A stretch of DNA of 64,000 nt from Jannaschia formosa (GCF_003340555.1 NZ_QPLJ01000018.1:26124-90123); one strand, 5' to 3'; numbered from the stretch's first letter, positions 36,101-44,739 are shown. Notes: generated by a model from the letters alone, not told the origin. Program-made: numbers and translations.

Positions 36101-37524
36101 CGCACCCGCCCGGAGGAGACGGTCGGCCGCCTGCGCGGCGCCGCGGCCCCGGTCCCGTCGCGGCGATGGGTCCGGGCGAAGCGGGTATGGACCGACCGCT
36201 CCGCCGCCGCGGGGACGTCGGGCGCGGGGCCGGACGCGGACGCGGACGGGCGCGCGGGCGGGCGCGCGGGCGGGGCGGCCTGCGGCTCGGCATATATCCA
36301 GACCCCGGCCCCGAAGAGGAACATCACGAAGATGAAGATCGAATCCCAGACATGCACCGTCATCAGCACGAAGATCAGCGCCACCCCCGAGATCAGGTAG
36401 GCCCGGCGGATCGTGCGCAGCGCCTCGTCCTCCAGCGGCGCGCGGATGATGGCGCGCCCGTGCAGCAGGACCGCCAGCGTCAGGCTGCCCGCCCCCACCA
36501 GCCCGTAGCGCATCGCCGTCAGCAGCCAGAAGTTGTCCACCGAGGAGGTCACCCAGGCCGGCCGCGGCCAGTCGTTGAAGCCGATGCCCCAGACCGGGCT
36601 GCTCATCACCGCCGCCCAGCCCGCGTCGAAGATCGCCAGCCGGACCCAGCCCGTGAACGAGTTGAAGGTCAGCGTCTCGATCAGGATCGTCACCGGCGTC
36701 CGGTTCGACGCCAGGTCGACCGCGACATAGGCCAGCACCGCGCCCGCGAACAGCAGCTTCCAGCGCCCCCCGGTCATCCAGCCCCAGCCGAGCAGCCCCA
36801 CCTGCAGCAGGCAGGCCAGCAGCGGCGCCGAGGAGAGCGACACGAACGTCCCGTAGAGCGAGGCCCCCACCGCCACCGCCAGGAGCGCCCGCCGCCTTTG
36901 GAACAGCAGCACGAAGTTGGCCAGCAGCAGCGCGCAGAACAGCCCCCAGAGGATCGGGTGGTCGAAGACGCCGTAGACCCGCTCCAGCCCCATGCGGCCA
37001 TAGGCCGAGCCGGCGCGCACCGGCGTGTCGAAGACCGGGCGCAGCAGGTCGGGGATCACCATCTTGCCGGTGACGCTCTCGTAGGCGGCGACGGGCAGCA
37101 GCACGAGCAGCGCCCCGAGCAGGATGACGAACATCGCCCGGTAGGCCTCGGGCCTGCGGACCAGCGCCCGCCCGGCCAGGTAGCCGCCCAGAAGCTCGAC
37201 CGAGGTGATCCCCGCCGTCTGGACGTAGCGGCCGCCATGGACGATCAGGAGGGCGACGAAGATCCACAGCACGTGGAACAGGATCAGCCCGTCGACCGCG
37301 GTGACGCGCCCCAGCCGGCCGCCGAACAGCAGCGCCACCAGCGGCACGATGGACGCCAGCAGCAGCAGCCGCGTGGGCGACAGGCGGATGCCGGCCAGCT
37401 CGAAGCTGACCGGGATCAGCAGGCTGATCAGGAAGACCGCCAGCAGGCCGCGCGGCACCGACAGGCCGGCCGCCGGAAGCAGCCGCCCCGCCCGCATGCC
37501 CTGTTCGGCCGTCGCCTGCGTCAC
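36097..37524 (-). CDS. O-antigen ligase/polymerase (Wzy/WaaL-like) membrane protein
   Basis: A 475-residue protein with about ten transmembrane helices and one large extracytoplasmic loop (about 290-340, including NSFTGWVRLAIFDAGW and a GIGFNDWP motif typical of Wzy_C/O-antigen ligase domains). It likely polymerises the repeat units in the periplasm or ligates them to an acceptor. The last 55 residues are Pro/Ala/Arg-rich and cytoplasmic. I chose the GTG at 37524 because GGAGAGG sits six bases before it; an ATG 24 codons earlier has no ribosome site. A conserved 37-bp element lies 52 bases upstream. Confidence 0.86.
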   Translation of the reverse strand: MTQATAEQGMRAGRLLPAAGLSVPRGLLAVFLISLLIPVSFELAGIRLSPTRLLLLASIVPLVALLFGGRLGRVTAVDGLILFHVLWIFVALLIVHGGRYVQTAGITSVELLGGYLAGRALVRRPEAYRAMFVILLGALLVLLPVAAYESVTGKMVIPDLLRPVFDTPVRAGSAYGRMGLERVYGVFDHPILWGLFCALLLANFVLLFQRRRALLAVAVGASLYGTFVSLSSAPLLACLLQVGLLGWGWMTGGRWKLLFAGAVLAYVAVDLASNRTPVTILIETLTFNSFTGWVRLAIFDAGWAAVMSSPVWGIGFNDWPRPAWVTSSVDNFWLLTAMRYGLVGAGSLTLAVLLHGRAIIRAPLEDEALRTIRRAYLISGVALIFVLMTVHVWDSIFIFVMFLFGAGVWIYAEPQAAPPARPPARPSASASGPAPDVPAAAERSVHTRFARTHRRDGTGAAAPRRRPTVSSGRVR

Positions 37525-37575
37525 TCCGCGCCTCTCCGTTCCCGGCGAAGGGTGCGTCGCCGCCCCCCTCTGCCC

Positions 37576-37612
37576 TAGCGCGCCGGGGGCGGACATGGAA
37601 ACGAAAAGGCCC
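37576..37612 (-). promoter_or_regulatory. Shared upstream element, copy B
   Basis: On the minus strand CCTTTTCGTTTCCATGTCCG is followed by CCCGGCGCGCTA. Ungapped identity to the 19.7-kb copy is 31 of 37. It ends 52 bases before the GTG start of the polymerase-like gene. Its conservation at two unrelated genes makes chance unlikely. Confidence 0.6.
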
Positions 37613-37636
37613 GGCGCGCGCGCCGGCGGGGGCGGG

Positions 37637-39994
37637 TCACGCCGGCATCCTCTCCGCCATGTAGCCCTCGGCGTCGGCCAGCTCCGTGGGCGTCATCGGG
37701 CGGTCGATCAGGGCGAAGCCGTAGAGGTCGATCGCGCTGTAGGTCGTCGACCGGCGCCCGATGAAGAACTTGTCGGTGGAGGCGGTCTGGCCCGTGCCCG
37801 CGAAGGCCACGGGCGTGCCCGCGACGCCGTCGATGCGGCAGACCACGTTGCCCGCGTAATCCGCCATGCCGGTCAGCACGCAGGGCGTGTTCGCCGTCAG
37901 GGCGTGGGCTCCGTTGGCCGAGAAGGCCTCGCCGGCCGTGTTGAACGCGATGCTCCGGGGCACCCCCGCCGACAGCGACAGGAGCTGCGCGACGCGCGGC
38001 GAGCCGTCCGCATCGACGATGTGGTCGGTGGCCTTGAACGACCGGAGAGAGACGGCCGCGACGAGGGTGTAGCCGGTGTTCGTCCAGGCCAGGTTGCCGA
38101 TCTCCATGAAGTCGTCCGTGCCGTCGAACTCGAGGTAGTGCAGCCCGCCCGCCGTCTGCCGCCAGATCGGGCGGTTCACCGTGTTGTAGGCCCGCCCGAT
38201 CCGCCCGTTCGGAGACCTGTCCAGAAGCGCGCCGACCATTCCGTCGAGGGTCGGGGTACCGGAGCCGGAGGCGCTGTCGGTGACGCCCGTCGCATCGGGG
38301 ATGGCGAACATGCCCATCTCGGACGAGGCGTAGAGCGACACCGGGTCGTAGGTCCCGGGCGTGTCCGGGGCCGGGGCGTTGCCCAGCACGTTGCGCCAGA
38401 CATGGGCGCCGATGTCGCCGGTTCCGAGATTGGCGCTGCCGCTGCCCCACTGGAGCGGCCATGCCGGGTCCGCGTCTGCCCAGCCCGCGAAGTCGAGCAC
38501 GTCCCGCATGTTCGCCGGAAGCAGGCCCTGCATGTCGAGCCAGAGCGCCTGCGCCCCCTCGGAGCGCAGCGTGGTATAGTCGTTCTCGGCCGAGGGCGTG
38601 ACGTAGGAGGGGCGGGCAAGCCCGCGCAGCGCCCAGGCCGCGGCGCCGAGCTCCCAGACGCCCGGCGGCCACTGGATGTGGACCACGTCGCCCGCCGCGA
38701 AGGGCGTCGCCGGCTGCGCGTCGATCCGCAGCCGGAAGGGGACGTCGACGTTCTTGTTGCCCGAGAGGTTCGGGAAGGCGGTATGCGACCCGTCGGTCTC
38801 GGCCCGGACGATGGCGGTGGCGCCGTCGCTCTCGCGCGTCAGGACCGAGCCCGGCGGGATGTTCACCTGATACCAGTCGCCATGCACGCCGCCCGCGCCG
38901 CCGAAGCGGGCCGGGACCATGACCTCGCCCGCGCCCGCCGCGCCCTGGTCGCCCAGGGTCCGGCGACGGGAGAGGCAGTTCCTGGTCAGGTCGTCATGCG
39001 GCACGAGCTGCGTGTCGAGGAAGGCCTGGTCGATGCGGAAATACTGCCCCAGCGACCCGCCGAACCCGGCCCGGAAGCCCGCGATCCGATCCGTGCGCCC
39101 GGTGGCGCGCAGCGCCTCGATGCCGAAGGCGATCCCGGCCTGGTTATGGCCGCCATCGCCGGGCAGCGGCGCGCCCGAACCGAGGATCGGCTCGACCGTG
39201 TCGAGCCCGATCCGCACGATCCTGCGGTAGAGCGCCAGCCGCTCCGCGGGGGTGTAGGGCGACGGGTCGGCCGTCAGCGCGAACAGCGCCACGACCTGCA
39301 CCCGCGCCACCGAGAAGGCGTATCCCACGCCCGGCGACCCGTCCGCGCCCGAGGGCGTCAGCCGCTCGTAGCCCGCATGCGAGGCGGTGTGGCTGTTCTG
39401 GCCGAAGACCAGCGGGTATTTCTCGAGCGCCGCCATCAGCGTCCCGTAGGCGGGGAAGGCCAGCCCGGCCGCGTCCCAGGTGGCGAGCTCCGCCAGCCGG
39501 GCGGGAGCGTCGAAGGGCAGGATCTCGGGCGCGCCGCGCCCGGTCCAGCCCACCGCCGAGGACAGGATCTCGTCGGCGCCCGGCTCCCGGGACAGGACGT
39601 GGAGCACGTCGAAGCCCTCGAGGAAGCCGTCCGGGCCGACGACGGGGTCGAGCCTGCGGCCGCGGACCAGCACCTGCCCCGCGCCCATCGCCGCCGGAAA
39701 GGCGGCGGCCAGGCCCGCATCGTAGGATCCGGTGATCCGGCCGTCATAGCCCTGGGTCGCCCCATAGGCCCCGCCGGTCCGCACCGGGTCGATCTGCGCG
39801 CCGCCCAGATCCCCGGCCAGGCCGACCTCGGCCGTGCCCGCCGGCACGACCACATAGGCCACGCCCGACTGGTCGGTGCCCGAGGCAGTCACCCCCTCGA
39901 CCGTGGCCCAGCCGAGATCGGCCAGCTGCGGCGGGACGCCCGCCGCACCCTGGCCGGCGCCGGAAGCGGTGAGGCTCGTTCCGATGCCCAGCAT
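37637..39994 (-). CDS. 785-residue protein with lectin-like C-terminus; possible GTA spike fibre
   Basis: A 785-residue protein without a signal peptide. It begins MLGIGTSLTASG, the kind of start found in phage and GTA structural proteins. The C-terminal 200 residues look like a LamG/concanavalin-type jelly roll (LHYLEFDGTDDFMEIG, TLVAAVSLRSF, KFFIGRRSTTYSAIDLYG). The middle (about 180-350) is helical with a GDGGHNQAG motif that could belong to a sugar-acting fold. It diverges from a GTA head-spike base gene 335 bases away. GGAGGA lies eight bases before the ATG; a 20-codon leader ORF ends in TGATG over the start. Role as a spike fibre or depolymerase is inference. A secreted lectin is unlikely without a signal. 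Confidence 0.7.
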   Translation of the reverse strand: MLGIGTSLTASGAGQGAAGVPPQLADLGWATVEGVTASGTDQSGVAYVVVPAGTAEVGLAGDLGGAQIDPVRTGGAYGATQGYDGRITGSYDAGLAAAFPAAMGAGQVLVRGRRLDPVVGPDGFLEGFDVLHVLSREPGADEILSSAVGWTGRGAPEILPFDAPARLAELATWDAAGLAFPAYGTLMAALEKYPLVFGQNSHTASHAGYERLTPSGADGSPGVGYAFSVARVQVVALFALTADPSPYTPAERLALYRRIVRIGLDTVEPILGSGAPLPGDGGHNQAGIAFGIEALRATGRTDRIAGFRAGFGGSLGQYFRIDQAFLDTQLVPHDDLTRNCLSRRRTLGDQGAAGAGEVMVPARFGGAGGVHGDWYQVNIPPGSVLTRESDGATAIVRAETDGSHTAFPNLSGNKNVDVPFRLRIDAQPATPFAAGDVVHIQWPPGVWELGAAAWALRGLARPSYVTPSAENDYTTLRSEGAQALWLDMQGLLPANMRDVLDFAGWADADPAWPLQWGSGSANLGTGDIGAHVWRNVLGNAPAPDTPGTYDPVSLYASSEMGMFAIPDATGVTDSASGSGTPTLDGMVGALLDRSPNGRIGRAYNTVNRPIWRQTAGGLHYLEFDGTDDFMEIGNLAWTNTGYTLVAAVSLRSFKATDHIVDADGSPRVAQLLSLSAGVPRSIAFNTAGEAFSANGAHALTANTPCVLTGMADYAGNVVCRIDGVAGTPVAFAGTGQTASTDKFFIGRRSTTYSAIDLYGFALIDRPMTPTELADAEGYMAERMPA

Positions 39995-40329
39995 CACGCG
40001 GTCCTCCGGCCGGAGGAGGCGGGGAAGCGGCGGCGCGCCGGGCGGGGGATCTGGGTCATGGGATATCGGCCTCGTGCTGCGGGGCGCGGAGGGGGCGCGC
40101 GGCCGCGACAGCGGCGGCAAGGCCCCCCGTCTCGCCTCTGGAAGCCGTCCTCTTGCCGCCGAGCGGGGCACCGGGGAAGTCCCCGGGCGCGCCCGCCCCC
40201 GCCGCCACCGCGCGCCGGGGGGCGGATGTTCACCTTCCGTCAAGGATCAACCTTCCGTTAACCGCGCGTCCGGAGCGTTCCGGCTTCTTTCCGGCCCCCG
40301 CGCGGGCCCCCACAGGATGGACGCCTCCG
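39995..40329. promoter_or_regulatory. Divergent control region of the spike genes
   Basis: Between the two divergent genes lie direct repeats ACCTTCCGTCAA (40232-40243) and ACCTTCCGTTAA (40250-40261), 18 bases apart, the second running into TTAACC, which resembles a CtrA half-site. The rest is GC-rich without a clear -35/-10 pair. CtrA regulates GTA genes in Rhodobacterales, so the match is noteworthy but short. Confidence 0.5.
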
Positions 40330-40590
40330 ATGACCGATCCCTTCAAGACCCATACCACCGGCCTGCAGAGCCCGGTCCGCCACGCCGTCGCCGTCACCCC
40401 CGACGACGCCGCCGACCTGGCGGTGCCCTGCCGGGCGCTCAACGTCGCGCAATCGGGCTTCGTGCGGGTGACGACGCTGGGCGGCGACACGGTCGTGCTG
40501 TTCGTGAACGCGGGCGGGCTGCTGCCGGTCAGGGTCGCCCGGGTCTGGGCCACGGACACCACGGCGACGGGGATCGTCGCGCTGCACTGA
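40330..40590 (+). CDS. GTA head-spike base protein (Rcc01079 family)
   Basis: An 86-residue protein matching the small base protein of the gene-transfer-agent head spike: a MTDPF start, then SPVRHAVAVTPDDAADL, RALNV, VRVTTLGG, GLLPVRVARVWATDTTATGIVAL. In Rhodobacter capsulatus the related gene (rcc01079, ghsA) encodes the spike base and the neighbouring rcc01080 (ghsB) the fibre, and the spikes help GTA particles bind the polysaccharide capsule. The full length and all conserved segments are present, so it looks intact. It stands alone on the plus strand, facing away from the 785-residue candidate fibre gene. It could instead belong to an unrelated phage-derived particle. Confidence 0.85.
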   Translation: MTDPFKTHTTGLQSPVRHAVAVTPDDAADLAVPCRALNVAQSGFVRVTTLGGDTVVLFVNAGGLLPVRVARVWATDTTATGIVALH

Positions 40591-40610
40591 AGGCGCGCAG
40601 GCCCGGGCGG

Positions 40611-40692
40611 GACGGCGTCACCGCCGTGCCCGTCAAGGGGGGACGGCGTTACCGCCGTGCCCGTCTGGAGAGGCGACGGCGTTACCGCCGTC
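40611..40692. repeat. Three tandem palindromic repeats between convergent genes
   Basis: Three near-identical units begin at 40611, 40642 and 40675 (spacings 31 and 33 bases). Each carries GACGGCG-TTAC-CGCCGTC or its one-base variant, a perfect 7-bp hairpin; the first two continue with GCCCGTC. The third runs into the last codons and stop of the GT2 gene. Position between convergent genes fits a bidirectional terminator; the triplication is unusual. Confidence 0.8.
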
Positions 40693-41542
40693 CCAGCATC
40701 CACCCCATCCGCGCAAGCCGCAGCCGCAGCAGAACCAGCAGCGCGCGCGCCTTCTCGCCCCGGCTCAGCGCCGGATGGCGCAGCACCCGCGGCGCGTGGA
40801 CCGGCACGCTGAGCGGCATCGCAAGCGCCCGGAGCGCCCAGGCCGCCCGCATCCGGGTCCCGCCCCGCGCGGCGAGGCCCCGGCCCTCGCGCGTGGTGCG
40901 CCGCCACTTGGCGGCCAGGGCCGGCCAGTCGGCCCGCGTCGGATGCGCCACCGCCAGGTCCCGCGCATAGGCCAGCGCGAAGCCCGCGGCCGCCGCCCGC
41001 CGCGACCAGTCCACGTCTTCCGAGATCTCGACCGAGCCGAAGGGCCCCACCGCCGCGAAGGTCTCGCGCGCCACCAGCAGGTTGCCCGACCCGAGGAAGC
41101 CCTTGCGCCGCACGTAGCCCTCCATGTCGAAGGCGAAGACCGTCTCGAACGCCTGCGCCCCCGACCGGGGGGGCGGCGTCTCGTCGAAGACGTCGACCCG
41201 CCCGCCCCGCACGATGCCCGGATCGGTGGCCAGCCGCCGCGCCACCTCCAGCCAGTCGGGGGCGGGCACGCAGTCGGCGTCGACGAACAGCAGCCAGGGC
41301 GCGGCGGTCTCGGCCACCCCCCGGTTGCGGGCGGGACCCGCGCCCCTCGTGGGCTCGACCAGGACGCGCGCCCAGGGGAAGCGCGCGCGCACCCCGTCCA
41401 GGCCGGCGGGGGAGGCGTTGTCGACCACGACGCATTCGACATCGTCGCGGCCCTGCGGCTCCAGCGCCTCGAGGCAGCGGGTCAGCCGGACCGGATCGTC
41501 GTAATGCGGGATGATGACGGCGAAGCGCGGCGCGGCCTGCAT
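40682..41542 (-). CDS. Glycosyltransferase family 2 protein
   Basis: A 286-residue GT2 enzyme: FAVIIPHYDDPVRLTRCLEA, CVVVDNASPAG, GAGPARNRGVAE, then the metal site LLFVDADCVPAPDW (about 92-105) and ISEDVDWSRRAAAAG, the acceptor-side ED motif. The C-terminus is amphipathic and basic (LRLRLARMGWMLGRR), likely membrane-associating. It diverges from another GT2 gene about 130 bases away. Its last codons lie in a palindromic repeat array. Confidence 0.92.
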   Translation of the reverse strand: MQAAPRFAVIIPHYDDPVRLTRCLEALEPQGRDDVECVVVDNASPAGLDGVRARFPWARVLVEPTRGAGPARNRGVAETAAPWLLFVDADCVPAPDWLEVARRLATDPGIVRGGRVDVFDETPPPRSGAQAFETVFAFDMEGYVRRKGFLGSGNLLVARETFAAVGPFGSVEISEDVDWSRRAAAAGFALAYARDLAVAHPTRADWPALAAKWRRTTREGRGLAARGGTRMRAAWALRALAMPLSVPVHAPRVLRHPALSRGEKARALLVLLRLRLARMGWMLGRR

Positions 41543-41672
41543 GGGGCTCTCGTCGGGAGGGATCGGCCGTCCTTAGCAACGATGCCCCGGGCCGCAAAGC
41601 GGGCATGCTTGATTGACCGGCCCCGGCGCCTCTCCTATTGCTCCGCCGCCTGCCGTCCGCCAGGAGCCCTCC

Positions 41673-42629
41673 GTGCCCGCGACATCCACGGCCGATCCCG
41701 CCCTGACCGTCGTGATGGTCAGCTACAACACGCGCGACCTGACGCTTGCGGCGCTGCGCACGCTCCTCGAAACCACGCGCGAGACGGCGATGCGCGTCGT
41801 CGTGCTCGACAATGCCAGCACCGACGGCTCGGCCGAGGCCGTCGCCGCGTCCTTCCCGGAGGTCGAGCTGGTCCGGTCCTGCGAGAACCTGGGCTTCGCG
41901 CGGGCCAACAACCGCGTCGCCGCCGCCGCGCGGACCGAGTGGCTGCTGCTGCTCAACCCCGACACCGAATGTCGCCCGGGCGCGGTCGACAGGCTCATGG
42001 CCTTCGCCCGGGCGCGGCCGGAGGCGGGCATCTGGGGCGGGCGCACGGTGTTTCCGGACGGCCGCCTCAACCCCTCCTCCTGCTGGATGCGGATCACGCC
42101 CTGGAGCATGCTCTGCCGCGCCACCGGCCTGACGGCGCTGTTTCCGGACAGTTCCCTGTTCAACCCCGAGGGCCTCGGCGGCTGGGCCCGCGACAGCACC
42201 CGCGAGGTCGATATCGTGTCGGGCTGCTTCCTGCTGATCCGGCGCGCGCTCTGGGAGGAGCTGGGCGGCTTCGACCTGAGGTACTTCATGTATGGCGAGG
42301 ACGCCGATCTCTGCCTGCGCGCGGCGCGGGCGGGCTGGCGGCCGGCGATCACGCCCGAGGCCGAGATCGTGCATCTGGTGGGCGCGGCCTCGACCCGGGC
42401 CGACAAGCTGGTGATGGTCAACGCCGCCCGCGTGACCCTGATGCGCGACCACTGGCCGGGCGCGCTGGTGCCGCTCGGGGTCGGGCTGCACTGGCTCTGG
42501 GGGGCCGTGCGCCTAGGCTGGGCGCGGGTGCGGGCCCTGACCGGCAGGCCCGGCGACCTCGAGACGGCGCGGAAATGGCGCGCCGTCTGGGCGCGCAGGC
42601 GCGACTGGCTGACGGGCTATGCGCCCTAG
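41673..42629 (+). CDS. Rhamnosyltransferase-like GT2 protein
   Basis: A 318-residue GT2 enzyme of the type often annotated as a dTDP-rhamnosyltransferase: LTVVMVSYNTRDLTL, VVLDNASTDGSA, NLGFARANNRVA, LLLLNPDTE (metal site) and YFMYGEDADLCLRA, with the conserved aromatic-aspartate acceptor motif. I use the GTG at 41673 because AGGAG lies six bases upstream; the frame extends to a TTG at 41613 without a ribosome site. The donor sugar is not certain; no rhamnose synthesis genes are in the window. Confidence 0.9.
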   Translation: MPATSTADPALTVVMVSYNTRDLTLAALRTLLETTRETAMRVVVLDNASTDGSAEAVAASFPEVELVRSCENLGFARANNRVAAAARTEWLLLLNPDTECRPGAVDRLMAFARARPEAGIWGGRTVFPDGRLNPSSCWMRITPWSMLCRATGLTALFPDSSLFNPEGLGGWARDSTREVDIVSGCFLLIRRALWEELGGFDLRYFMYGEDADLCLRAARAGWRPAITPEAEIVHLVGAASTRADKLVMVNAARVTLMRDHWPGALVPLGVGLHWLWGAVRLGWARVRALTGRPGDLETARKWRAVWARRRDWLTGYAP

Positions 42630-42793
42630 GCGCCCCGCTGCGGCCCGGGACCGGGCGCGCGGGCGAAGCCCTTAAAATCCTAGGCAGATCGGCATGGCCC
42701 CGCGGGCCGGCCCGGCCTAGCCTTCGTGTCGGCCGCGCGCGGACCCGGGGGCGCGGGCGCGGCCGTGACCCCATGACCGAAAGGATCGCCTGC

Positions 42794-43036
42794 ATGGCTC
42801 TCGGCCTTCTCCTCCCCGCCACGCTGCTGGGCTATCTCGCCGGCGGGCTGGGCCTCGCCCTGGGCGCCGGCTGGCAGGCCAGCCTCGGCCTCCTGGCCGG
42901 GGTCGGAAGCGCGACGCTGCTTCTGTTCGCCGCCGTCCTGGCGCTGCGCGCGCGGGCGGCCCGGGGATCATCCGCCGGGACCCCGACCGGGCCGGCGACC
43001 CTGCGCGGGGCCTTCGGGGCCGGCCCCCGCCCCTAG
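42794..43036 (+). CDS. Small membrane protein, unknown
   Basis: An 80-residue protein with two hydrophobic helices (LGLLLPATLLGYLAG and SLGLLAGVGSATLLLFAAVL) and a short Arg/Pro tail. AAGGA lies eight bases before the ATG; a start seven codons earlier is possible but lacks a site. It lies between a GT2 gene and a phosphatase gene on the same strand. I do not recognise a family. Being short and compositionally simple, it is the least certain CDS on this strand. Confidence 0.5.
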   Translation: MALGLLLPATLLGYLAGGLGLALGAGWQASLGLLAGVGSATLLLFAAVLALRARAARGSSAGTPTGPATLRGAFGAGPRP

Positions 43037-43167
43037 GCCCGACCCCCGCCCTCGGGCCCGACCCCAGCCCCCAGGCAGGCCCCCGCCCGATGCGGCCCTT
43101 CCGCCCGCCCGCTTGCGCCCCCGCCCGCTTGCGGGCGATGACGGACCGGACCCGGACGGAGACCGCC

Positions 43168-43899
43168 ATGACGAGAAGCGCCGCGACGGATCCGCCGCAG
43201 CCGGACGGACCGCTCTATGCCGTGGGCGACCTGCACGGGCGCGCCGACCTGCTGGAGCGGATGATCGACCGCATCGCCGCCGACGCGGCCGAACGGGGCG
43301 TGGCCGGCACCGCCGTGACCGTCTTCCTCGGCGACCATGTCGACCGCGGCGCCGATCCCCGCGCCGTGCTGGCGCGTCTGGACGCCCATCGCCGCGCGGC
43401 CCCCGACCGGACGATCTGCCTGATGGGCAATCACGAGAAGATGCTGCTCGACGCGCTCGACGGCGACCCGGTGCGGGGCGCGCGCTGGCTGCGCCATGGC
43501 GGGTTGGAGACCTGGGACAGCTTCGACCTCGGCCCCCCGCCCGACGACTGGGAGGAGGCCGCGCCGCGCCTGCGCGCGGCCCTCGGCCCCGCGATCCTGG
43601 CCTGGCTGCGCGACCTGCCGCTGATGCACTGCTCGGGCGACGTGATCTGCGTTCATGCCGCGCTCGACCCCGCCGCCCCGCCCGAGGCGCAGGTGCCCCG
43701 GGTGATGCTCTGGGGTCATCCGCGCTTCCTGGCGAAGCCCCGCCGCGACGGGCTCTGGGTCGTGCATGGCCACACCCCCGTCCACGACCCGGAGGTCGCG
43801 GGCCGCCGCATCGCCGTCGATACCGGCGCGTGGTATTCCGACCGGCTGACGGCGGCGGCGCTGACCCCGGGCGAGCCCGTCCGCTTCCTTCAGGCCTGA
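43168..43899 (+). CDS. Metallophosphoesterase (Ser/Thr phosphatase type)
   Basis: A 243-residue calcineurin-like phosphatase with all metal-site motifs: LYAVGDLHGRADLLE (about 17-31), FLGDHVDRGAD, LMGNHEKML, and a late VVHGHTPVHDPEVAG with the final histidines. It hydrolyses phosphomonoesters on proteins or small molecules in the cytoplasm; such phosphatases often accompany EPS loci, perhaps countering kinase signalling. The ATG at 43168 has GGAGA upstream; earlier in-frame ATGs are unsupported. It precedes a sulfotransferase gene by 63 bases. Confidence 0.92.
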   Translation: MTRSAATDPPQPDGPLYAVGDLHGRADLLERMIDRIAADAAERGVAGTAVTVFLGDHVDRGADPRAVLARLDAHRRAAPDRTICLMGNHEKMLLDALDGDPVRGARWLRHGGLETWDSFDLGPPPDDWEEAAPRLRAALGPAILAWLRDLPLMHCSGDVICVHAALDPAAPPEAQVPRVMLWGHPRFLAKPRRDGLWVVHGHTPVHDPEVAGRRIAVDTGAWYSDRLTAAALTPGEPVRFLQA

Positions 43900-43962
43900 G
43901 GGCCGCCCGCCTTGCCCCCGGCCCCCAAACCCTCCAAAAGGCCCGCCAGACCAGGGGGGCGC

Positions 43963-44739
43963 ATGACCGACAAGACACATCTCATCGTCAGCGGCGTGGC
44001 CCGCAGCGGCACCACGGCCTTGGCCGAGCTGCTGAACGCCCACCCCCAGGTCGGGGTCGGGATCGAGCGCTACAAGTTCCGCTACCTGCGCGAGAACGTC
44101 TACGACCCGGGCTTCTTCGCGAAGGAGCGCTTCTTCGACTTCCAGCCCGGCGACACCAACCTGCGCCCCGCCGAGCGCCCGGCCTGGGCGCCCGTCTACG
44201 ATTCCATCGCCGCCAAGTGGGACGCGGCCCGCGTCATCGGCGACAAGGTCCCCGACCTGACCCCGGTGCTCGAGGACTTCCTCGACGCCCAGCCGCGGAC
44301 CCGCTGCCTCTACATCCTGCGCAACCTCAAGGATGTCGGCCTGTCCTGGCAGGCCCGGGCCGACAAGCCGCGCGACAGGTGGCCGAAGGGCAAGGACTTC
44401 GCCGCCGCCTGCGAAAGCTGGGCGGCGCAGCAGGCGCAGCTCCAGGCGCTGTTCGACAGCCGGCCCGAGCTCAAGGACCGCTTCCTCCTGGTCGACTACG
44501 ACCGGATGTATGCCGAGGACACCCCGATCGAGGCGGCGCTGCTGTCCTTCCTCGGGGTCGATCGCGCGAAGCCCTTCTCGGAGATGCTGAAGCGCCACCG
44601 CGGCTTCATGGCCAAGCGCGCCGACCGCAAGGTCCCGCCGGAATGGGTCGAGACCTACAAGGCCATCGACCAGACCGTCGCCAGGGGCCTGCGCAAGGAG
44701 GCCCGGATCCAGACCGCCCGCTGGGCCGCCGCCGCCTGA
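43963..44739 (+). CDS. Sulfotransferase
   Basis: A 258-residue sulfotransferase: LIVSGVARSGTTALAEL (about 7-23) is the 5'-phosphosulfate loop, IGDKVPDL a second-motif position and YILRNLKDVGLSWQAR the 3'-phosphate-binding segment. This differs from the HIPKCGG and HVGxxKT subgroups elsewhere in the window, so it forms a third type. AGGGGGG precedes the ATG. It is two bases from a large GT gene, so sulfation and glycan assembly are probably linked. Confidence 0.85.
   Translation: MTDKTHLIVSGVARSGTTALAELLNAHPQVGVGIERYKFRYLRENVYDPGFFAKERFFDFQPGDTNLRPAERPAWAPVYDSIAAKWDAARVIGDKVPDLTPVLEDFLDAQPRTRCLYILRNLKDVGLSWQARADKPRDRWPKGKDFAAACESWAAQQAQLQALFDSRPELKDRFLLVDYDRMYAEDTPIEAALLSFLGVDRAKPFSEMLKRHRGFMAKRADRKVPPEWVETYKAIDQTVARGLRKEARIQTARWAAAA

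Noticed and set aside
39994-40056. 20-codon leader ORF ending in TGATG over the 785-residue gene
   Set aside because: The overlap is suggestive of coupling, but the peptide is Arg/Pro-rich and a good ribosome site already serves the main start, so I did not list it as a gene.
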